Program-made: the position numbers and the translations under genes
Notes under the pieces: model-generated
The model's input: the letters and a program-made list of their open reading frames with translations, nothing else
What the model was told of the DNA's origin: nothing
Databases searched by the model: none
Part shown: positions 1 through 5,109 of the stretch, in pieces
Numbering within the stretch: position 1 is the stretch's first letter
Layout: every line of letters starts with the position of its first letter
Assembly: GCA_903930035.1 (NCBI GenBank)
Contig: CAIYXG010000519.1
Span: 1-6,873, forward strand
Source: an uncultured Actinomycetes bacterium
GTDB lineage: Bacteria; Actinomycetota; Acidimicrobiia; Acidimicrobiales; Microtrichaceae
Length of the DNA stretch: 6,873 bases
Direction: 5' to 3'

Positions 1-762
1 GCCGGCCGCGGTCGGCACCGTGGTCGTGGTCGTCGGCGCCGTCGTGGGCGTCGTGCCCACGAGCACCGGGCTGGGGGCCGTGACCGGCGCGACCGGGCTG
101 GTCGTGGTCGGGCTGGTCGTGGTGGTGGGCGCCGCGACGGACGCGGTGACGGCGGCGTCGAACGACATGTCCGGGTCGGAGGAGGTCGTCTGGAACACTG
201 CGACCGCGAGCGTGTTCGACCCGTTGGCCAGCGACGCCACCGGCAGCGAGAACCGCCGGTACTGGGACTCGGCGGCGCCCGTGCGGGCGGCGGCCGCCGC
301 CGTGCCGCCCCAGTTCATGTTGTCCGACACCACCCGGGTGCCGTTGAGGTAGACGACGGCGCCGTCGTCGGCGAGGAGCGACAGGGTCACGCTGGCGACC
401 TTCGTCCGGTCGGCGACGGTGAAGTAGGTCCGGAACCAGTCGGCCGGGTGGGCGGGCGCCAGCCGGTTGACCCGGGTCCGTTCGTCGCCGTCGCCGGCGC
501 CCAGCTGGCCGGGACCGGCCTTCCACGTCGTGTCGGCGAAGACCTTGCGCTCCCAGCCGCCGACCAGCGTCCCGGCGTCGCGGTACCGCCACGAGGACCC
601 GGCGGCGACCAGCGTCTGCGACGTCGTCGCGCCGCCGGCCAGGCCGGGGGCGACCAGCGTGGCGGCCACGACCAGCAGGGCGGTGAGGGCGCCGCTGCGC
701 CGAAGGAGGGCGCTCCGGGTCCGGGGTGGGCGGGTGGTCCGGGGGGCGGCGGGTCGCGGCAT
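1..762 (-). CDS. Secreted protein with galactose-binding-like beta-sandwich domain and Thr/Pro linker (C-terminus beyond left edge)
   Basis: The reading frame stays open from an ATG at 762 down to position 1, so 254 residues are visible and the C-terminus is missing. Residues 1-45 form an export signal: an Arg-rich start (LLRRSGAL at 19-26), then a hydrophobic core to about 42. An RR pair lies before the core, but no clean Tat motif follows it, so Sec export is more likely. Residues 50-210 resemble the accessory beta-sandwich often found at the N-terminus of secreted bacterial metallophosphoesterases and similar enzymes. Landmarks are LVAAGSSWRYRDAG (51-64), QLGAGDGDE (86-94), LLADDGAVVYLNGTRV (129-144) and SFDAAV (200-205). 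From about 211 the chain becomes a Thr/Pro/Ser/Val linker, which implies another domain, probably catalytic, past the edge. The enzyme type cannot be told here. No strong ribosome binding site precedes the ATG. An overlapping ATG at 772 is in another frame. Confidence 0.82.
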   Translation of the reverse strand, partial: MPRPAAPRTTRPPRTRSALLRRSGALTALLVVAATLVAPGLAGGATTSQTLVAAGSSWRYRDAGTLVGGWERKVFADTTWKAGPGQLGAGDGDERTRVNRLAPAHPADWFRTYFTVADRTKVASVTLSLLADDGAVVYLNGTRVVSDNMNWGGTAAAAARTGAAESQYRRFSLPVASLANGSNTLAVAVFQTTSSDPDMSFDAAVTASVAAPTTTTSPTTTSPVAPVTAPSPVLVGTTPTTAPTTTTTVPTAAG

Positions 763-791
763 CCCCGGCCATCGGGAGTTCGCGCCCCGCG

Positions 792-820
792 ACTTGAGCG
801 CCGACTGAGGATCGTGCCAA
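792..820 (-). promoter_or_regulatory. Possible sigma70-type promoter for the secreted-protein gene
   Basis: On the minus strand TTGGCA (820-815) matches five of six -35 consensus bases. It is followed after exactly 17 bases by TCAAGT (797-792), a weak -10 with three of six matches. The site is about 30 bases upstream of the ATG at 762. The proposed -10 lies inside the left arm of the inverted repeat at 792-864, so a protein bound there would block it. This is a visual match only, and weak hexamers are common by chance. Confidence 0.22.
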
Positions 821-864
821 GAAGCACCCCTGCGGCGGCAGACATCTCGCCGTGGCGCTCAAGT
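792..864. repeat. 11-bp perfect inverted repeat in the divergent intergenic region
   Basis: ACTTGAGCGCC at 792-802 is repeated as its exact reverse complement GGCGCTCAAGT at 854-864, with 51 bases between the arms. The dyad centre is at 828, in the left part of the space between the divergent starts at 762 and 966. The arms include the AT-containing ACTTGAG, so the match is not just G+C bias. A pair of operator half-sites for a regulator of one or both flanking genes would fit, and so would a long stem. No regulator gene is present in the window. Confidence 0.5.
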
Positions 865-901
865 TCGGGCGCCGGAGCGGGCGTTCGGCACCGCGTCACG
901 C

Positions 902-940
902 GGTCCGGTGTCGGACCCGTGTGCCAAGGTGCGGACCCGT
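902..940. promoter_or_regulatory. Cluster of CGGACC half-sites upstream of the 966-2594 gene
   Basis: GGTCCG (902-907) and CGGACC (912-917) form a perfect 6-bp inverted repeat around GTGT. The 9-mer CGGACCCGT at 912-920 recurs at 932-940, exactly 20 bp later, which is about two helical turns and puts both copies on the same face. The last copy ends 25 bases before the ATG at 966. A regulator binding site is plausible. The inverted pair could also form a small hairpin in the leader. No convincing -10 or -35 was found nearby. Confidence 0.35.
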
Positions 941-954
941 ACACGTCAGGGAGC

Positions 955-960
955 AGGGAG
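955..960 (+). promoter_or_regulatory. Ribosome binding site AGGGAG that decides the start at 966
   Basis: AGGGAG lies five bases before the ATG at 966. The frame is open further upstream to a GTG at 852, but the extra 38 codons would encode an Arg-rich stretch unlike the acidic N-terminus that follows. They would also run through the CGGACC sites. The ATG at 966 is therefore preferred. Confidence 0.7.
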
Positions 961-965
961 CGGAG

Positions 966-2594
966 ATGTCAGAGGTCATCGAGGAGCAGGTGCTGGTCGA
1001 GCTCCAGGAGGAGGAGTGGCAGTCGATCTCGATGCGGCTCCGTCCGGCGCTGGGGTCCGACGAGCAGGAGCCGCTGGGCAAGGTGGCGCTGCTGGTGGGG
1101 GACGGGCGGCGCCGCTGGATCACCTTCGACGAGCGGCACCTGGTGATCTACGACGCCGCTCCCGCCGAGGGCGAGTTCTTCGAGCTCGTCTCGCCCCGCC
1201 TGCTCGAGTCGTGGCGGGGCGTGGCGGCCGGCTCGGGCTCGGCGGTCCTGTCGCGCCGTGTGCGCGACGACGACGCCCAGCTGGTGCTGTCGGGCCCGGG
1301 CGGGTCGGCGGCGGTGGACCTTCCGTTCCAGCGCTACCCCGACGTGCTGGAGATCGCCGCCCACCAGCGCAGCAACGAGCAGGCGTCCGTCACCGTCGAC
1401 TCGGACTCGCTCCTGGCTGCCGCCAACCTGACCAACCGACGGCCACGTGGCATCGACGACGAGGCGCCCAACCCGTACACCTGGCTGGAGTTCGACGGCA
1501 CGACGATGGCCGTCGTGCGGCAGTGGGACGGTCTGGGCGAGACCCGGTTCGAGCTCCCGGCCCAGGGCGGGGCGAACTGCAAGGTCCCGGTCGCGCTCGA
1601 GGACCTGGGCCCGCTCATCTCGGTCTTCAGGGAGGGTGACGTCGAGGTGGGCATCCCGAAGGACGCCTTCAGCACGCTCCGCATCGAGCAGGACGACATG
1701 GTCGCCTTCTTCATGCCGCTCGACCCGGACAAGCCGGGCCGGGACCGGGTCGTGGACGTCCTGGTCGAGGTCTTCGGCGAGGACGTCGTGCACACCGACG
1801 AGCACGGCGACTTCCAGCTGGGGCTGTTCGGGGTGCCGGTCTATGCCCGCTACACCCAGGGCTCGCCGTCCTACCTCACGATCTTCGCCAACGTCCTCTA
1901 CGACGTCGACGAGACGCCCGAGCTGCTGGCCGAGGTGAACAAGCTCAACGGCAACGCCCGGCCGGCCAAAGTTGTCGTCGACGGCGGCGTGGTCACCGTC
2001 TGCGGCGCCCTCGTGGCCGCCACGATCGACGCCCCCGAGGTGGCGGCGCTGGTGACCGAGGTGCGCGACGTCGCCGACGGCCTGGGCCCGACGCTCGCGG
2101 CGTACTTCGGTGGCACCACCAGCCGCAGTGTCGAGGACGAGCGGTGGGAGGGGTACCTGGCCGCCGAGGTCGCGGCCGAGGTGGTCCCCGGCCGGTGGCA
2201 GGTGCTCCACGGTGCCGACGCGGTGGCCGAGCTGCCCCACTCGGGTGGGCCGCTCTTCGTGGTCACCGCGTTCAATCCCCACGGGCGCGTGCGCGAGCAC
2301 TGGCAGAACGAGCAGGAGAACTCGCAGCTCGCGGCGCAGCTGCTGGCGTCCGGGGCCTCGCTGTCCCGAGCCGTCGGCGGTGCCGTCGGTGGCCGGGCCG
2401 AAGGCCTGCCGGGAGCTGCCTCGGAGACGGCGATCGCCGAGGCGAGCTTCCTCGTGTGGGGTGTCGACGAGCGGGTCGTGGCCGACGCCGCCAGGGACTT
2501 CGGCCAGGAGGCCTACTTCGTCCTCGAGGGCGACCAGGTCTCGGTGGTGGGTGCGTTCAGCGACCGGCGGGAGAGCATCGACCGACGCAGCTGA
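966..2594 (+). CDS. Multidomain protein: sliding-clamp-like N-terminal half, YbjN/TY-Chap-type domain, DUF3293-like C-terminus
   Basis: The protein has 542 residues, no signal peptide and no membrane segment, and is probably cytoplasmic. Three parts are visible. Residues 35-253 resemble domains 2 and 3 of the bacterial DNA polymerase III beta clamp. LPFQRYPDVLEIA (119-131) sits where DnaN has its Gly-Lys-Phe-Pro-Asp-Tyr stretch and domain boundary, VTVDSDSLLAAANL (142-155) starts the next domain, and MVAFFMPLD (245-253) matches the clamp C-terminal MP motif. Residues 260-383 look like a YbjN/TY-Chap domain (two-layer alpha-beta fold, peptide-binding chaperone relatives), with YLTIFANVLYDV at 303-314 and LLAEVNKLNG at 320-329. 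Residues 393-532 look like DUF3293: TAFNP (434-438), a Glu/Asn/Gln-rich helix (447-452), EASF (492-495) and DFGQEA (511-516). DUF3293 has no known reaction. YbjN of E. coli affects stress and motility when overproduced. The role of the fusion is unknown. A lipoprotein gene follows 84 bp downstream on the same strand. Confidence 0.85.
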   Translation: MSEVIEEQVLVELQEEEWQSISMRLRPALGSDEQEPLGKVALLVGDGRRRWITFDERHLVIYDAAPAEGEFFELVSPRLLESWRGVAAGSGSAVLSRRVRDDDAQLVLSGPGGSAAVDLPFQRYPDVLEIAAHQRSNEQASVTVDSDSLLAAANLTNRRPRGIDDEAPNPYTWLEFDGTTMAVVRQWDGLGETRFELPAQGGANCKVPVALEDLGPLISVFREGDVEVGIPKDAFSTLRIEQDDMVAFFMPLDPDKPGRDRVVDVLVEVFGEDVVHTDEHGDFQLGLFGVPVYARYTQGSPSYLTIFANVLYDVDETPELLAEVNKLNGNARPAKVVVDGGVVTVCGALVAATIDAPEVAALVTEVRDVADGLGPTLAAYFGGTTSRSVEDERWEGYLAAEVAAEVVPGRWQVLHGADAVAELPHSGGPLFVVTAFNPHGRVREHWQNEQENSQLAAQLLASGASLSRAVGGAVGGRAEGLPGAASETAIAEASFLVWGVDERVVADAARDFGQEAYFVLEGDQVSVVGAFSDRRESIDRRS

Positions 2595-2603
2595 GCCCGG
2601 ACC

Positions 2604-2632
2604 TTGCCTGCCGGCGCCGTCCGTTCCAGACT
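2604..2632 (+). promoter_or_regulatory. Possible promoter for the beta-propeller lipoprotein gene
   Basis: TTGCCT (2604-2609) could be a -35 and CAGACT (2627-2632) a weak -10, with exactly 17 bases between them. The pair begins ten bases after the stop of the upstream gene. If real, the lipoprotein gene can be transcribed on its own. Both hexamers depart from consensus, so confidence is low. Confidence 0.2.
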
Positions 2633-2639
2633 CGTCGCA

Positions 2640-2659
2640 CGCCCGCGGGGGAGCGGGCG
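2640..2659 (+). promoter_or_regulatory. Strong G+C hairpin just upstream of the lipoprotein ribosome binding site
   Basis: CGCCCGC (2640-2646) pairs perfectly with GCGGGCG (2653-2659) around a GGGGGA loop. This gives a seven-pair stem made only of G:C pairs, nine bases before the AGGGGG ribosome binding site. No T-run follows, so a classic terminator is unlikely. It could weaken read-through from the upstream gene or affect translation initiation. Confidence 0.4.
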
Positions 2660-2678
2660 CGGCGAGCAGGGGGACGAG

Positions 2679-3956
2679 ATGGGCAGGACACAGGTGCGAC
2701 GTGGTTCGTTGCTGTTGGTCGGGCTGGTGGGGGTGCTGCTTGCAGCGTGCACGCCGGTTCCCGCAGGACCGACGTGGTCGACGGCCAGCTGGCCCCGGGT
2801 GGACAGCCCGGCAGCACTGGTCGACCGGGCAGGTGCCTGGACCGACGGCACCTGGTTCGCGACGGTCCGGACCACGACGGTGGGCGGAACTCCGACCAAG
2901 GCGCTCGAGGTCGCGAAGCGGGCCGCGAGCAACCCGCTCGTGCTCGGCCCGTCGCAGCAGCTGCCGCTGCCCGGCGTCTCGGACTTCCTCGTGGTGGGGG
3001 AGTCGTTCCTCGGCGTGCAGGTCGGCCAGGCGGTTCGGTTCTTCCGGCCCGACGCCACCGGGACCTGGGCGGCCGCCGGGGAGGTCGCGATTCCGGCCGG
3101 GACGCTGCTCGGCGACCTGACCGACGAGTGGATGGCCGTCCGGCGCCCGGGCGGCACCCTCGTCGACGGCGAGGTCCAGCTCTTCAGTGTCGACGCGACC
3201 GGTGCGACCGTGACGGCGGACTACGTCACGACCCTCACCTCGAACGCCAGCAGCTTCTGCACGACGGCAGGGTTCGGGGGCACCGGGGTGCGCCTCGACG
3301 GCAGTCTGCTGGCGGTCGGTGTCGGCACCTACTCGTGCAGCCCGTCGACGGTGCGGAGCGTGGACCTGTTCCGGCTGGTCGGCGGCACCTGGCAGCTCGT
3401 GCAGCAGTTTGAGGACGCCACCGGGCACATCGGCTACGCCGCCTCGTTCGACGTCGACGACCAGTCCGCGGTGGACCGGCTGGTGATCGGGTCCCAGCTC
3501 GGCGTGTACCAGCAGGCCGGCACCGCTCCGCAGGTGGAGATCTTCGAGGACGCCGGCAACGGGTTCGGTCTGGTCCAGACGCTGCTGCCGGACCCTGCGG
3601 TGCCGGCCTTCTTGACGACCTCGTTCGGCTCGCACGTGGCCGTCTCCGGCAGGGTGCTGGGCACCACGACCCGGTTCGAGGTCGTCCCGCCGTCGGAGCC
3701 GGGACAGCCTGAGGGTCGCGGGCAGTACGTGGCTGCGTACGTGCGGTCGACCGCCGGGGTCTGGACGCGCGAGACGGAGAAGCCAGTCTTCCTCAGCCCG
3801 ACCCCTGCCGGGACCCTCGGCTCGGTGCCGCTGGTCCTCTCCGTCGCCCGGTCGACGATCGCCGTCGCCAACTTCGTGCCGCTGGTCCAGGCCCCGTGCG
3901 TCGGCTGTTTCTCGGCCGGGGCCGAGGCCTGGTTCGTGGACCGGTTCCCGGACTGA
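2679..3956 (+). CDS. Lipoprotein, FG-GAP-like (integrin-type) beta-propeller
   Basis: The protein has 425 residues. The start at ATG 2679 is chosen because AGGGGGA (2668-2674) lies just before it and a lipoprotein signal follows at once: Arg7-Arg8, hydrophobic 11-21, lipobox L21-A22-A23-C24. The frame is open 25 codons further upstream, but that stretch is Arg/Gly-rich and would spoil the signal peptide. After export the protein should be acylated on C24 and held on the outer face of the membrane. The mature part shows repeated beta-strand units of the FG-GAP type: GTGVRLDGSLLAVGVG (201-216), an IGYAASF unit with LVIGSQLGVY (251-277) and FGSHVAVSGRVLG (316-328), often followed by a V-x-L/I-F strand (QLFSV, DLFRL, EIFED). 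Five or six blades can be guessed. C194 and C220 could pair, as could C407 and C410 in CVGC near the end. Such propellers usually bind partners or carbohydrate. No enzyme motif is seen. It converges with the EEP gene. Confidence 0.82.
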   Translation: MGRTQVRRGSLLLVGLVGVLLAACTPVPAGPTWSTASWPRVDSPAALVDRAGAWTDGTWFATVRTTTVGGTPTKALEVAKRAASNPLVLGPSQQLPLPGVSDFLVVGESFLGVQVGQAVRFFRPDATGTWAAAGEVAIPAGTLLGDLTDEWMAVRRPGGTLVDGEVQLFSVDATGATVTADYVTTLTSNASSFCTTAGFGGTGVRLDGSLLAVGVGTYSCSPSTVRSVDLFRLVGGTWQLVQQFEDATGHIGYAASFDVDDQSAVDRLVIGSQLGVYQQAGTAPQVEIFEDAGNGFGLVQTLLPDPAVPAFLTTSFGSHVAVSGRVLGTTTRFEVVPPSEPGQPEGRGQYVAAYVRSTAGVWTRETEKPVFLSPTPAGTLGSVPLVLSVARSTIAVANFVPLVQAPCVGCFSAGAEAWFVDRFPD

Positions 3957-3960
3957 CGGC

Positions 3961-5022
3961 TCAGGACGTCGGGGCGGCGGGGGCCAGGTCGACCACGTAC
4001 GGCAGGTGGTCCGCCAGGCGGAACCACTCCGCTCCGGGTGCCGCCCAGTCGGCGTCCGCCCGGCTGGGCACGAAGGTGCGGACCACCTCGAGCGGGCCGT
4101 CGGCCGGTGCGAGCACCATGTCGATCCGGTTCCGGACGCTGGTGTCGCGCCGCACCTCCCAGGACGTGCAGAGCGACAGGACCTCGCACTGCAGGAGGTT
4201 GTCGTCCTTGGCCCACCCGGCGGTGTAGCCGCACGCCCGCACGGTCGCAGGGTTGGCCAGCAGGAACGGCTGCGCCGTGGTGTCGTCGGAGGCGTACTGC
4301 GGGCACACCGCGGGGTCGTTGGCGCCGGGGGAGCGCGCCGCGAACGTGTCGACCATCGGCCCGGGACCGTCACTGCCCTCCAGCATCCGCCGGTAGTCGC
4401 CCGAGCCCGGCACGAAGTTCAGGTCGCCGGCCAGCAGCCAGCGGCGCCCGGCGCCCGGGTCGTCCGTGGCGATGCGGGCCCGCACCAGGTCGATCTGGCG
4501 GGCCCGTGACAGCGCCGCCGCGCCGCCGCCCGCGGTCAGGTGGGTGCCGTAGACACGGTAGGACTGCCCGGCGAACGCCACGTCGGCCCACACGAGCACC
4601 CGGGACATCGTCGGGTCCTGGCACGACCCGCCGACGTTCGTGCCGCCCCCGCCGGTGGACGTGACGTCGCCCCGCACCAGCACCGCCACGCCCTCGGGGT
4701 TGTTCTTGGCGTCGCACCACCACAGCTCGTAGGCCGCGAGCCGGTAGGCGGTCCTGGTGCGCGACAGCAGGGCGGTCACGTCCTCGGACTGGGCCTCCTG
4801 CACGACCAGCACGTCCGGCTGCAGCTGGTCGACCCGGGCGGCCCACCCGGCGTGCTCGCTGTAGACGGCGTCGTCGCCCTGTGCGCCGAGCAGGTTGAAC
4901 GTCATGACCCGCAGCGCCGGGCCGGCCGGGTCGGTCGGCAGCACGGCCGGCGGCACCGACGCGCAGGCCGCGGCCACCGTCGCCAGCAGCGTGAGCAGCA
5001 GCACGGTCCTGTGTCGAGCCAC
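3961..5022 (-). CDS. Endonuclease/exonuclease/phosphatase (EEP) family lipoprotein
   Basis: The 353-residue protein starts with GTG at 5022, with AAGGGGG (5033-5027) four bases upstream. Residues 5-19 are a hydrophobic signal ending in A-A-A-C20, an acceptable lipobox, so the enzyme is probably anchored outside the membrane. Residues 37-347 cover the whole EEP fold of Mg-dependent phosphodiesterases (exonuclease III, DNase I, sphingomyelinase and inositol phosphatase relatives). The expected active-site landmarks are all present: N43 in TFNLLG, E76 in VVQE, H161 in GTHL, D200 and N202 in GDLNF, D301 in RIDMVL, and D338-H339 in ADHLP. The enzyme is therefore expected to be active on a phosphodiester or phosphomonoester outside the cell. 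The substrate cannot be named; extracellular DNA, a phospholipid head group and a sugar or inositol phosphate are all possible. Six Cys remain after the lipid Cys (103, 134, 240, 264, 279, 285), which suggests disulfides. The mannosidase gene ends 87 bp upstream on the same strand. Confidence 0.92.
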   Translation of the reverse strand: MARHRTVLLLTLLATVAAACASVPPAVLPTDPAGPALRVMTFNLLGAQGDDAVYSEHAGWAARVDQLQPDVLVVQEAQSEDVTALLSRTRTAYRLAAYELWWCDAKNNPEGVAVLVRGDVTSTGGGGTNVGGSCQDPTMSRVLVWADVAFAGQSYRVYGTHLTAGGGAAALSRARQIDLVRARIATDDPGAGRRWLLAGDLNFVPGSGDYRRMLEGSDGPGPMVDTFAARSPGANDPAVCPQYASDDTTAQPFLLANPATVRACGYTAGWAKDDNLLQCEVLSLCTSWEVRRDTSVRNRIDMVLAPADGPLEVVRTFVPSRADADWAAPGAEWFRLADHLPYVVDLAPAAPTS

Positions 5023-5026
5023 CCGA

Positions 5027-5033
5027 CCCCCTT
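5027..5033 (-). promoter_or_regulatory. Ribosome binding site supporting the GTG start at 5022
   Basis: On the minus strand AAGGGGG is followed by four bases and then GTG at 5022. The lipoprotein signal begins directly after this codon, and no ATG in the same frame lies nearby. This supports the non-ATG start. Confidence 0.65.
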
Positions 5034-5084
5034 CGTGCCCGGCGCCGGCCGTCCCTCGGCCGACCCGAGCAGGGTGGACGACGG

Positions 5085-5109
5085 GCGGTCCCGGTGTCCA
5101 GCGGTCCCG
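5085..5109 (-). repeat. Pair of 9-bp direct repeats around a -35-like hexamer upstream of the EEP gene
   Basis: GCGGTCCCG occurs at 5085-5093 and again at 5101-5109, with a 16-bp period. Between the copies, on the minus strand, is TGGACA (5100-5095), which matches five of six -35 consensus bases. Only a poor -10 (CACCCT, 5076-5071) lies at an 18-base spacing. The layout resembles an operator pair around a promoter of the EEP gene. A 9-mer made almost only of G and C can also recur by chance. The second copy directly abuts the mannosidase stop codon. Confidence 0.3.

Noticed and set aside
1..140. Repeated gtcgtggtcg-type units, considered as a tandem repeat or array
   Set aside because: They are the coding sequence of a Thr/Pro/Ser linker. 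The unit length is irregular and the variation follows codons.
20..352. A plus-strand open frame with a Val/Gly/Ala-rich start that looks like a membrane segment
   Set aside because: It is the complement of the Thr/Pro linker and beta-sandwich of the secreted protein. ACC and ACG Thr codons read backwards as Val and Gly/Arg codons, which makes a false hydrophobic stretch.
387..944. A minus-strand open frame of 185 codons starting in the divergent intergenic region
   Set aside because: It is out of frame with the secreted protein over most of its length and is mostly Pro/Arg/Ser. The open frame from 762 has a signal peptide and a recognisable domain.
852..965. An N-terminal extension of the 966 gene from GTG at 852
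   Set aside because: The 38 extra residues are Arg-rich and unlike any clamp or YbjN start. A good ribosome binding site lies just before the ATG at 966.
966..2594. The clamp-like gene considered as a true DnaN
   Set aside because: It lacks clamp domain 1, carries two other domains, and has no dnaA, recF or gyrB neighbours. Similarity is limited to the pattern of a few motifs.
2110..3412. Two plus-strand open frames (2110-3120 and 2144-3412) bridging the two plus-strand genes
   Set aside because: Both are shifted-frame shadows with biased Arg/Ser/Pro/Gly composition. The real frames end at 2594 and begin at 2679 with good signals.
969..4373. A very long open frame (1134 codons) on the minus strand, antisense to two plus-strand genes and part of the EEP gene
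   Set aside because: Its product is rich in Arg, Pro, Gly and His with no domain or hydrophobic pattern. It exists because the G+C-rich codons of the real genes exclude stop codons on the opposite strand. The genes beneath it have ribosome binding sites, signal peptides and family motifs.
5046..5062. CGGCCG-TCCCT-CGGCCG hairpin between the mannosidase and EEP genes, considered as a terminator
   Set aside because: The stem is only six pairs, there is no T-run on the minus strand after it, and CGGCCG is itself a palindrome that is common in such G+C-rich DNA.
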